15,415 bases of DNA from Pseudomonadota bacterium (GTDB taxonomy: Bacteria; Pseudomonadota; Alphaproteobacteria; Rhizobiales; Hyphomicrobiaceae). Below, piece after piece: positions 7,021-13,430 of the stretch (position 1 is its first letter; each line of letters begins with the position of its first letter). The notes beneath the pieces are model-generated. The model saw only the letters and a program-made list of their open reading frames with translations. It made no database searches and was not told where the DNA came from. The translations under genes and the position numbers were made by a program. Location: NCBI GenBank assembly GCA_023430315.1, contig JAEZAW010000136.1, positions 1-15,415 of the forward strand. The letters are read 5' to 3'.

Positions 7021-7734
7021 CTACTCGTCTCTTGCTTGTTCGCTGAGGATCATCGGAGCGTCTTCGCCAAGGCCCGCGCGGTCGTCGAGCCAGCGGACGA
7101 AGATTTCCGTCGCTTCATCGAAATTTGTGACGGCGAAGTGCGGCAGGGCATTCCTGCGGCAGTGCTCGACAAGCGAGCTCTTTGCCAGCACGAGGTCGGC
7201 ACGGCCCGCGACGCAGAAATCGCTGCGCCCGTCGCCGACGACGACACGGACTGAGCCGCGCGCTGCGTCCGCGAACTGGCACTTGCAGTTTCCGGACAAC
7301 GGCTGGCAGTCACCCCGTGCATGAGGGAACGTCAACCGCCAGCGGTCTGTTCCGATTGCCTGGAGGTGATTGGCGCGAAAGGGCAGGTCGAGGCCGGCGC
7401 GCTTGAGAACGGTGCCGACGGTCCGATCGAGACCGTCCGAAACGACCATGACATCCAGATCGCGGGATTTGCATTCTTCGACGAAAGGCAGAAAGCCGCT
7501 GTCGATTTCGATGGAAGACACGAAATCGTCGTACTGCTGGGGCGAAGCTTTGATCAAATCGATCTGCCGCACCAAGCATTCGCGTGAGCCGATGCGGCCC
7601 GCCTGCCAGTCGGCTTCAATATCCAGCCAACCGGGCTCGGCGAAACGCTCGAGAAGCGCGTCCGTCGTATCTACTGTTGCTATTGTACCGTCGAAATCGA
7701 CGAGCACGCAGCACTTCAAACGTCCACTCGACAC
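7021..7734 (-). CDS. HAD-IB family phosphatase (MtnX/SerB-like)
   Basis: This is a haloacid dehalogenase-superfamily phosphomonoesterase, cytoplasmic. Of its 237 residues, motif I is VDFDGT with nucleophile Asp13 and acid Asp15, motif II is Ser99 in VVSDG, and motif IV is GDGRSD (167-172). The helical cap between motifs I and II is the C1 type shared by phosphoserine phosphatase and MtnX. A cysteine cluster C143, C150, C152 surrounds the expected motif III lysine (Lys151). The start is GTG at 7734 with a weak AAGAG 10 nt upstream; no ATG lies before the catalytic motif. It precedes the aminotransferase by 4 nt. Real MtnX acts in methionine salvage, but no other salvage gene is nearby, so that function is not supported here. 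A phosphorylated amino-alcohol or hydroxy-acid substrate is only a guess. Confidence 0.87.
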   Translation of the reverse strand: MSSGRLKCCVLVDFDGTIATVDTTDALLERFAEPGWLDIEADWQAGRIGSRECLVRQIDLIKASPQQYDDFVSSIEIDSGFLPFVEECKSRDLDVMVVSDGLDRTVGTVLKRAGLDLPFRANHLQAIGTDRWRLTFPHARGDCQPLSGNCKCQFADAARGSVRVVVGDGRSDFCVAGRADLVLAKSSLVEHCRRNALPHFAVTNFDEATEIFVRWLDDRAGLGEDAPMILSEQARDE

Positions 7735-8218
7735 GTCGCTAGAACTCTTTGATTGTGTCCGATGATTTGGGGTTGCTACCCCATGGACCAGATTTCTACA
7801 ACTCTTTTGGAATCTCTCGCAGCGAAGGCCGCCGTTTTCGTTAATGGCCGCCCACCGATTGTCTCGGTGTATTAAAGATCTCCTTGAGCAAACAAAGTTT
7901 GCGCTCGGATTAATCTCACCTATCTCGTTGCAGTGACCCCAAAATTTCCCGACTTGAGGCGCAAATCAGCACACTTCTGCCGACTATTTGCTCCAGTTTG
8001 GTAAGTTGGCATCGGCGGCCGCGTGTTCAAGCCTTGGATTGAGGTGGGTTCGTGACGGGTTCGTGACCATCCCGTCATAAGCTGGCTTGCGGCGCCTTTT
8101 GAGCAGAGGCGACATCCGGCGCCGAAACACAATGAGATGTTCTGTCGCGCGGCCAAACGTGCCCTGGTGCCCGCGCCAATCAGGGTCATAATTAATAAAT
8201 GTAACCGGGCACGGAGCT
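7735..8218. other. Gene-poor stretch upstream of the phosphatase gene
   Basis: I find no convincing gene in these 484 bases. An 89-codon minus-strand frame (7920-8189) has no recognisable domain, no hydrophobic pattern and no ribosome-binding site I trust. The stretch is visibly less GC-rich than its surroundings. It holds a TGGGGT-TGCT-ACCCCA hairpin (7768-7783), a tandem 11-bp repeat (8046-8067) and an inverted repeat GACGGG/CCCGTC (8054-8059 with 8071-8076). It should contain the minus-strand promoter for the phosphatase-aminotransferase genes, but I cannot point to clear -35/-10 boxes. Confidence 0.5.
8046..8067. repeat. Tandem 11-bp direct repeat
   Basis: GGGTTCGTGAC occurs twice head to tail with no gap (8046-8056 and 8057-8067). 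The second copy overlaps a 6-bp inverted repeat, GACGGG (8054-8059) with CCCGTC (8071-8076). The function is unknown; an iterated protein-binding site is possible. Confidence 0.75.
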
Positions 8219-8401
8219 ATGGCGAGAAACTCACGTATTTCCGAGGCTTATCGGCGCCGTTTGCGACTTTCGTCGCGCGACGTGCTGGTGGCTACGGTCG
8301 TCTCCGCGCTGGCCGGCATCGCTATATTGACGGCGATCTGGAAGACTGACGCGCCAGGTCCGCATACGGCCGGTCCCGTCGAGGTCGAAACGTCGCCCTA
8401 G
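8219..8401 (+). CDS. Possible small single-pass membrane protein
   Basis: I do not recognise this 60-residue frame. It has a basic N-terminus (RNSRISEAYRRRLRLSSR), one likely transmembrane helix at about residues 23-42 (VLVATVVSALAGIAILTAIW), and a short Pro-rich acidic tail, so it would sit in the inner membrane with the basic end inside. GGAG lies 2 nt before the ATG, a short spacing. AT-rich sequence (TAATTAATAAATG) lies just upstream. It reads towards a second small exported-protein gene 217 nt away. The charge and hydrophobic layout suggest it is real, but no family supports it. Confidence 0.45.
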   Translation: MARNSRISEAYRRRLRLSSRDVLVATVVSALAGIAILTAIWKTDAPGPHTAGPVEVETSP

Positions 8402-8618
8402 AGCGCGAATTCGCCTGCACATCATGCAATTAGAAAACAATTGGCCGCCGAGCGCCGCAAATTGGCCACGGGGGACAATCAGGCTTCAAGAGTCGGGAAG
8501 CGCGTTGCCGGACCAGTCCTTCGCGACTAATTTGGCCGCGGAAACCCCGAGCGGCGGGCCGCATGGCAGGCCTGCACGGCGTGCATTTCGCTGCAGCGCA
8601 ACATAGCCTGGTCAACAA
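8402..8618. other. Stretch between two small plus-strand frames, no clear gene
   Basis: A 60-codon plus frame (8424-8606) and a 62-codon minus frame (8430-8618) are both open, but neither shows a ribosome-binding site, a hydrophobic segment or a known motif. I treat the stretch as intergenic, probably holding the promoter of the small exported protein that follows. Confidence 0.4.
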
Positions 8619-8903
8619 ATGGTGAGCGGCTCATCCATGATGCCAGCACGATCGATCGCAGCAGCAGGATTGCTCAGCCTTCTCCTCATCGTGCCCGCCA
8701 CGGCGCAGACGACCGGTCCGGCAGAAAGTGGCATCGAGCGCAATGATCAGTCCGCGCGGACCGCGCCGGTGCCTCGGGCTCAAAGAAATACGCAGCCCTT
8801 GCCCGAGCCCAAAACCGCGCCGCCCGCGCGGGCAGACGACGATCTCGACGCGCCGCCGGCCGGCTGCCGCTATCGTGAAAACAAGCTCGATCTGATCGTT
8901 TGA
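8619..8903 (+). CDS. Small exported protein of unknown function
   Basis: This is a 94-residue frame with a clear signal peptide: basic MPARS, then the hydrophobic AAAGLLSLLLIVPA and cleavage after TAQ at about residue 30. The mature part is ~64 residues, rich in Pro, Arg and Ala (low-complexity linker), and ends in a more ordered APPAGCRYRENKLDLIV with the only cysteine. Other in-frame starts at 8637 and 8640 would give a more compact signal peptide; a GAGCGG lies 7 nt before 8637. It is convergent with the carboxypeptidase gene, whose stop is 25 nt away. I do not recognise a domain. It would be periplasmic; the lone cysteine is at the C-terminal end rather than in a lipobox, so it is not a lipoprotein. 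Confidence 0.68.
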   Translation: MVSGSSMMPARSIAAAGLLSLLLIVPATAQTTGPAESGIERNDQSARTAPVPRAQRNTQPLPEPKTAPPARADDDLDAPPAGCRYRENKLDLIV

Positions 8904-8928
8904 CGAACCTACGGGCTGGGCCGCGGCG

Positions 8929-9933
8929 TCACTCGCTCTTTGCCGCTGCTGCATTCCCGGCTGTAGCCGTGTCGCGCTTCTTCACGCGCGCCTTCTTCTG
9001 TCGTTTGGTCGGTACGGCCCGCGCCTGCCGCTTCCCGTTGCATGCGAAGGACAGCACCATCTCGCGAACGCTGCGGGGCTCTGCGCTCTCGGCGCTCACA
9101 GGTACCGTTTCGAGGGTGGGGCTCGAGAAAAGCTCCTTCCAGCCGTAGGTGCGGAAGCCGTGCTCGAGCAAGCTTGCCGCGCGCAGGCTGCGATCGCGCG
9201 AGGTGTACTCGCCGAGCACGACCGCCGCGAGCCGCCGGTTATCGCGCGTCGCCGTCGCGACGACGTTGAAGCCCGAGTCGCAGATGAACCCGGTTTTCAG
9301 GCCGTCGGCGCCTTCGTAGGTGCGCAGGAGTCCGTTGTGGGTTCTGAGACGGCGGCGGCCGATCTGCATGTCCGCCATCGACCAGAGTTCGCTCTGACCC
9401 GGAAAGTCCGCCAGAACGGCTTTCGTCAGGCGGGCGAGATCGCGCGCCGTCGTCACCTGCTCGGGTGCCGGAAGGCCGTGGGGATTGACGAAGCGCGTCT
9501 GCGTCATGCCAAGCCGCAGCGCCGTGGCATTCATGGAGCGAATGAACGCCTCATCTGTACCGCCGCCGCCTATCGCTTCCGCGAGCATCACCGCCGCATC
9601 GTTCGCCGATTTGATGATCAGCGCCTTCAGCGCGAGGTTGACCGTGATTTCGGCGCCGACCGGAAGCCCGAGTTTGCTCGGCGGCTGCGCGTGCGCATTG
9701 GTGCTGACCGGGATCTTCTGCTCGAGCGTGATCGTATTGTTCTTGAGGGCCTCGAAGACGAGATAGGCCGTCATGATCTTGGTCAGCGAAGCGGGATGCC
9801 AGGGCTGGTCCTGATCCTCGGCGTAGAGGACCTTCCCGCTGCCTGCATCGAACAGGATCGCTGGCCCGGCTGCCGCTGTGCCCGACCAGCCGAGCATCAC
9901 CGCCAGCGCAAACGCGATTCTCCGCACGACCAT
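8929..9933 (-). CDS. D-alanyl-D-alanine carboxypeptidase (peptidase S11, DacA/DacC family)
   Basis: This periplasmic penicillin-binding protein trims the terminal D-Ala from peptidoglycan pentapeptides, limiting cross-linking. The 334-residue protein has a signal peptide ending GTAAA-G near residue 22. It carries all three catalytic motifs: SLTK (Ser49, Lys52), SAN (109-111) and KTG (213-215), spaced as in the family. I chose the ATG at 9933, since upstream in-frame codons encode nothing like a signal peptide. The region after the KTG domain is short, and the last ~30 residues are strongly basic (RQKKARVKKRD) and then Ala-rich. The amphipathic C-terminal membrane anchor of E. coli DacA is not evident, so the basic tail may be what holds it to the membrane or wall. 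It is a single transcription unit by its surroundings. Confidence 0.93.
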   Translation of the reverse strand: MVVRRIAFALAVMLGWSGTAAAGPAILFDAGSGKVLYAEDQDQPWHPASLTKIMTAYLVFEALKNNTITLEQKIPVSTNAHAQPPSKLGLPVGAEITVNLALKALIIKSANDAAVMLAEAIGGGGTDEAFIRSMNATALRLGMTQTRFVNPHGLPAPEQVTTARDLARLTKAVLADFPGQSELWSMADMQIGRRRLRTHNGLLRTYEGADGLKTGFICDSGFNVVATATRDNRRLAAVVLGEYTSRDRSLRAASLLEHGFRTYGWKELFSSPTLETVPVSAESAEPRSVREMVLSFACNGKRQARAVPTKRQKKARVKKRDTATAGNAAAAKSE

Positions 9934-10185
9934 TCTGCCTGATTCCCTCTGAGTTCCGCGTTCGTGACGGCCGATGCCGCAGCCGATATCAAAGTCGGTC
10001 GGCGCTCCAGGCCGCCAGCCGACCGTCCGAAGCACGACGGCGGCGAGCATATCCGACGAACTTTACCCTAGCCTTATCCGCGGGCTGATTTCATGACCGA
10101 GTTGCAAAATCCGGCCACATAGCGGTCATTCGTCGCTCCCCGCGGCCATCAAGCCACAACCTTGGTTTGGATTTACCGTATGGGA
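9934..10185. other. Intergenic region between dac-type gene and DUF169 gene
   Basis: These 252 bases hold no gene I can support. They must contain the minus-strand promoter of the carboxypeptidase gene and the 3' end of the DUF169 transcript. No hairpin with a T tract is visible. Frames that cross it are shadows of the two flanking genes. Confidence 0.4.
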
Positions 10186-10989
10186 TCACTTCTTCCCGCG
10201 GTCCGGATAGCTGCGCGCCATGCCATCACGAACGTCGTTCTGAATGCCGTGTTGCGCGAAGGGATAGCGGAACCCGTTCTTCGCAAGGGCCTCCATGCCG
10301 GTGATCGCCTTAGCGAGCTGATCGGGCGGCAACGCCATCAGCATCTCGTCGTCGAGCACGCCGCCATAGCGCCGCTCGGCAAAGCAGGGGATCGAGAGCG
10401 ATGGCTCGCGCTTCGTCAGCGCGCGGCCCCAACTGTCGGCACAGGCGCTCTCGCCGACCACGCCCCAATCGAACTTCTTGTAGCCCGCCCACTGCAGCCC
10501 GTTGATGAAGTACATCATCGCGCCGGGTGTCGCGTAGAAGAGGGCAATATCCGGCGGATCGAGCCGTCCCGAAGCGAGCGGCGCAACGACCAGCGCTTCG
10601 TATTGGCCATCCGGCACGCAATGCATCGCCGCCTGGTGCTTCTGCGCGTCATCAGGCGTCGAGAACCACACGTTCACCATGTGCGCGCCGGACTTCCATT
10701 TTTCGTCCTTGGCGCCCCCGAGGCCGACGACGGCACGACACTGCGCGCCTACGAGATCTTCCGATGTGACGCCGACCGTCCAGCCGAGGCGCGAGGCCTG
10801 CGCGACGGCCTGATCGAGCGTATGCACGGCCTTGGGCCGGCGAATGCGCGGGATGGCCTCCATCTCGCTGCGGTTCTCGAAGAGCTTCATGGCGAACGGG
10901 AACGAGCGCAGTCTCAGCAGCCGCTCGAGATCGGATGCGAGTTTCGCGTAGTCGTGGCTGGTCGCCTGAGGCTCGGCGAGGGCGGTCAT
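10186..10989 (-). CDS. DUF169 family protein
   Basis: This 267-residue protein resembles the DUF169 (COG2043) family, whose function is unknown. Family-like features are an N-terminal helical part with LRLRSFPFAMKLFEN (about residues 26-40), a cysteine in VGAQCRAVVGL, a segment ATPGAMMYFINGLQWAGY and a C-terminal GVVGESACADSWG. No signal peptide or membrane helix is seen, so it is probably cytoplasmic. The ATG at 10989 has AAGGA 7 nt upstream; the frame stays open for 28 more codons, but those lie in the divergent promoter region. It is divergent from the GNAT gene, 96 nt apart. The several conserved Cys could bind metal or a cofactor, but that is inference. Confidence 0.78.
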   Translation of the reverse strand: MTALAEPQATSHDYAKLASDLERLLRLRSFPFAMKLFENRSEMEAIPRIRRPKAVHTLDQAVAQASRLGWTVGVTSEDLVGAQCRAVVGLGGAKDEKWKSGAHMVNVWFSTPDDAQKHQAAMHCVPDGQYEALVVAPLASGRLDPPDIALFYATPGAMMYFINGLQWAGYKKFDWGVVGESACADSWGRALTKREPSLSIPCFAERRYGGVLDDEMLMALPPDQLAKAITGMEALAKNGFRYPFAQHGIQNDVRDGMARSYPDRGKK

Positions 10990-11085
10990 GGTCGTTTCCT
11001 TCGTCGCAGGATTTTGTTCTCGGGCGATATTGTGCCCTCGGCGGGCTCTGTGCAAGGTGCGGCCCTGCACCAAGGAGGATGGCTG

Positions 11086-11568
11086 ATGCTCGTCTCGGGC
11101 GATCTTGCGCTGCGCCGCGCCGAGCGCGCGGATTTGGACGCTGTCGTTGCCGTTCAGCAGGCCGCTTATGCGCGCAATCGCACATTGCTTGGCGTCGAGC
11201 CGCTGCCGCTGCTTTCAGACTACGCCGAGATATTCCGCGACTATGAGGTTTGGGTGACGGCCAACGGCGCGATCACGGCCGTGCTCATTCTGGAGCCGCG
11301 CCCCGCCGATCTGCTGATCTGGAGCGTCGCAGCGGATCCGCAGGCGCAACAGGGCGGGCTCGGGCGCGCCATGCTCAGGGCTGCTGAACAACGCGCGCGA
11401 GAGCTTAGGCTCGGAACAATGCGGCTCTACACCGGCGCGCCGCTGCGTCATCTTATCGACTGGTATGGCCGCAATGGCTACGCGATCGAGCACAACGAGG
11501 TACTGAGCGACCGCACCATCGTGCATATGGTGAAACATCTGGACGCTGGCCCTTCAAAGGTGGACTGA
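11086..11568 (+). CDS. GNAT-family N-acetyltransferase
   Basis: A 160-residue GCN5-related acetyltransferase that transfers acetyl from acetyl-CoA to an amine; the substrate is unknown. The N-terminal strand (LALRRAERADLDAVVAV), the motif B-like middle and the acetyl-CoA pyrophosphate loop QGGLGRAM (89-96) are present, followed by the helix MLRAAEQRARELRLG and the C-terminal WYGRNGYAIEHNE typical of motif B (FYxxxGF). The ATG at 11086 is chosen because a perfect AAGGAGG lies 7 nt upstream; the frame is open for hundreds of codons before it, but only as the shadow of the DUF169 gene. A small GGTGC/GCACC hairpin (11056-11071) ends right at the ribosome-binding site. Its stop is 61 nt before the cfa ATG, so the two genes may be co-transcribed. 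Confidence 0.88.
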   Translation: MLVSGDLALRRAERADLDAVVAVQQAAYARNRTLLGVEPLPLLSDYAEIFRDYEVWVTANGAITAVLILEPRPADLLIWSVAADPQAQQGGLGRAMLRAAEQRARELRLGTMRLYTGAPLRHLIDWYGRNGYAIEHNEVLSDRTIVHMVKHLDAGPSKVD

Positions 11569-11629
11569 GCGGCATTTGCGGGTCAAGGTTCCGCCGACTT
11601 TAGAATTCGCACCAAACAGCGGGGGGGCC

Positions 11630-12874
11630 ATGTTCCCACTGTCCAAGATGCTGACTTCGTTCGTGAAGGTCGGCACTCTCAACGTCGTCGATGCCGAGGG
11701 CAAGACGCATGTGTTCGGCGGCGTGAAGCCGGGGCCGACCGCGAACATGCGGCTCACCGATCCGAGCCTCTACCGAAAGCTCTTCTTCAATCCGGAGCTG
11801 CACGCCGGCGAAGCGTACATGGATGGGCGCATGACATTCCCCGACACGGGGCTGCGCGCTTTCCTCACGCTCTTTTCGGTGAACCGCCTCTCGCTGGGCA
11901 ATCAGCCGCTGCAGCGCGTGCTGCGCAGCGTCTCGCGCGGTCTCAAGCGCTTTCAGCAGGCGAATCCGATCGGCAAGGCGCAGCAGAACGTCGCGCACCA
12001 CTACGATCTCGGCAATGCCTTCTACGAGCTCTTCCTGGACAAGGAGCTCTTCTACTCCTGCGCCTACTTCCGCGAGGAGAGCGAGACGCTGGAGTCCGCG
12101 CAGCGCAACAAGTGCCGGCTCATCGCGGCGAAGCTCAATCTGAAACCCGGCATGAACGTGCTCGACATCGGATCGGGTTGGGGCGGTCTCGCGCGCTATC
12201 TCGCGCAAGTCGCCGATGTGCACGTGACGGGCGTGACGCTTTCGAAGGAGCAGTACGCGCTCGCCGTCGAGCGTACGAAGGCTGCAGATCTCGAAGGTCG
12301 CGTGAAATTCGCGCTGCAGGATTATCGTCAGCTCAAGACCAAGTTCGATCGCATCGTTTCAGTGGGTATGTTCGAGCACGTCGGCGTCGGCCACTACGGC
12401 GAGCTCTTCGCCAAGGTGAACGATCTCATGACCGACGACGGTCTCATGCTGCTGCATTCGATCGGCAAGATGAGCCCGCCCGGTACCGCGAGCCCCTGGC
12501 TCAGGAAATACATCTTCCCCGGTGCCTACTCGCCCGCGCTCTCGGAAGTCTTTCCTGCGACCGAGAACAACAGCCTCTGGGTGACCGACTTGGAGTTCCT
12601 GCGCGTGCATTACGCGACGACGCTGCGCCATTGGCATCAGCGCTTCGAAGCCAATCGCGCGACGATCGCGAAGATGTACGACGAGCGCTTCTGCCGCATG
12701 TGGGAGTTCTACCTGATCAGCGCGGAGATGATGTTCCGCACGGGTTCGCAGGAAGTCTTCCACATGCAGCTCGCGAAACGGCGCGACGCAGCTCCGATCA
12801 CGCGTGACTACGCCGTCGATGTGCAGCGCAACTACGAGCGCATTGAGCAGGAGCGCGGGATCGGCTGGGGCTAG
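11630..12874 (+). CDS. cfa: Cyclopropane-fatty-acyl-phospholipid synthase
   Basis: This membrane-associated methyltransferase adds a methylene group from SAM across double bonds of phospholipid acyl chains, a stationary-phase and acid-stress modification. The 414-residue protein has the conserved N-terminal domain and then the SAM-binding VLDIGSGWGG (about 177-186), FYSCAYF with the active-site-region Cys144, MFEHVGVGHY and a C-terminal RMWEFYLISAEMMFR. Length fits the family. I chose the ATG at 11630; it follows a run of seven Gs that can act as a poor ribosome-binding site. An in-frame TTG at 11576 and ATG at 11648 are alternatives. It follows the GNAT gene by 61 nt and is convergent with hpf (5 nt between stops). 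In alphaproteobacteria several cfa paralogs are common. Confidence 0.94.
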   Translation: MFPLSKMLTSFVKVGTLNVVDAEGKTHVFGGVKPGPTANMRLTDPSLYRKLFFNPELHAGEAYMDGRMTFPDTGLRAFLTLFSVNRLSLGNQPLQRVLRSVSRGLKRFQQANPIGKAQQNVAHHYDLGNAFYELFLDKELFYSCAYFREESETLESAQRNKCRLIAAKLNLKPGMNVLDIGSGWGGLARYLAQVADVHVTGVTLSKEQYALAVERTKAADLEGRVKFALQDYRQLKTKFDRIVSVGMFEHVGVGHYGELFAKVNDLMTDDGLMLLHSIGKMSPPGTASPWLRKYIFPGAYSPALSEVFPATENNSLWVTDLEFLRVHYATTLRHWHQRFEANRATIAKMYDERFCRMWEFYLISAEMMFRTGSQEVFHMQLAKRRDAAPITRDYAVDVQRNYERIEQERGIGWG

Positions 12875-12879
12875 AAGCG

Positions 12880-13248
12880 CTACGCGGCACCATTCGGCGC
12901 GGGCTTGCGCCGTGCGCGCTCGCGCTTTGCCGTGTTGGTCATCTTGCCTGCGGTGGCATCGAGCTTTCGCTGTGCCGCATTGAACGTATCACGCAGAGCA
13001 ATGAAGACGTCCGTGTAGTCCCCCTCACTATTCACCACGATCGGCTGCTGTCCGGGCATTCCGATGTCGACTTTCACCGTGAACATCTTCGCCCGCGCGT
13101 CTGTGCGGTTCGGCGACGAGATCACGACGCGCACGTGCGTCATGCGATCGAAGTGGCCGTGCAGGCGCTCAAATTTCTCCTGGATGCGCGCCTCGAGCGC
13201 TTCGCTCTTGTCGACTCCGTGGAAAGAGATTTCGAGGGGTGTCGTCAT
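12880..13248 (-). CDS. Short HPF/RaiA-type ribosome hibernation factor
   Basis: This binds the decoding centre of idle 30S subunits and blocks translation in slow-growing cells. The 122 residues show the beta-alpha-beta-beta-beta-alpha fold of the family: PLEISFHGVDKSEALEARI, a helix, RVVISSPN, KMFTVKVDIGMPG, the IVVNSEGDYTDVFIALRD helix, and a basic tail (KRERARRKP). It lacks the C-terminal dimerisation domain of long HPF (~180-200 residues), the usual alphaproteobacterial form, so it is a short type or a second paralog. The ATG at 13248 has AAGG 11 nt upstream, a long spacing. It stands alone on the minus strand, convergent with cfa and divergent from the SDR gene. Family-level identity is good; which subtype it belongs to is inference. 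Confidence 0.86.
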   Translation of the reverse strand: MTTPLEISFHGVDKSEALEARIQEKFERLHGHFDRMTHVRVVISSPNRTDARAKMFTVKVDIGMPGQQPIVVNSEGDYTDVFIALRDTFNAAQRKLDATAGKMTNTAKRERARRKPAPNGAA

Positions 13249-13323
13249 GCTGAGGCAACCTTTCTATTGCGGTTGATCGGCTGGCCATTCTTAGGACGTG
13301 GGAAACGGACATGGCCGGATCAA

Positions 13324-13337
13324 GGGCAAGTTTGCCC
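13324..13337. other. Small hairpin in the hpf-SDR divergent region
   Basis: GGGCA (13324-13328) and TGCCC (13333-13337) flank a 4-nt loop; ATTTTCT follows on the plus strand. It resembles a weak terminator, but no plus-strand gene ends before it. It may lie in the 5' leader of the hpf transcript on the minus strand. The rest of 13249-13430 shows no gene I trust. Confidence 0.3.
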
Positions 13338-13430
13338 ATTTTCTCCGGCTCGGCTTTGCGATCGATCATTGCGGCGCGGCGCGCCATGCTTTCATACTGA
13401 ACGAGAACCTCCATGGCTTCAGGGGCTGAT

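Noticed and set aside
5652..7046. 464-codon open frame on the plus strand
   Set aside because: It is the exact antisense of the class-III aminotransferase gene. High third-position GC keeps antisense frames open, and the translation has no domain.
7021..7734. Call of the HAD protein as true MtnX of methionine salvage
   Set aside because: No mtnA, mtnB, mtnC, mtnD or mtnK is nearby, and the partner is an aminotransferase. Only the family level is supported.
8046..8076. GGTTCGTGACC read as a tRNA T-arm or attachment site
   Set aside because: The T-loop does not fit TTCRANNC, and no acceptor, D or anticodon arms are found around it.
7920..8189. 89-codon minus-strand frame in the gene-poor gap
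   Set aside because: Mixed composition, no hydrophobic or domain pattern, and it crosses the tandem repeat.
8424..8618. Two overlapping ~60-codon frames on opposite strands
   Set aside because: Neither has a start signal or family features.
10162..11085. Long N-terminal extension of the GNAT frame
   Set aside because: It is antisense to the DUF169 gene, and a perfect AAGGAGG precedes the ATG at 11086.
13169..13414. 81-codon minus-strand frame overlapping the hpf start
   Set aside because: It overlaps hpf in another frame and has no recognisable domain or ribosome-binding site. Its N-terminal half looks faintly protein-like, so it is not excluded, but the evidence is too thin.
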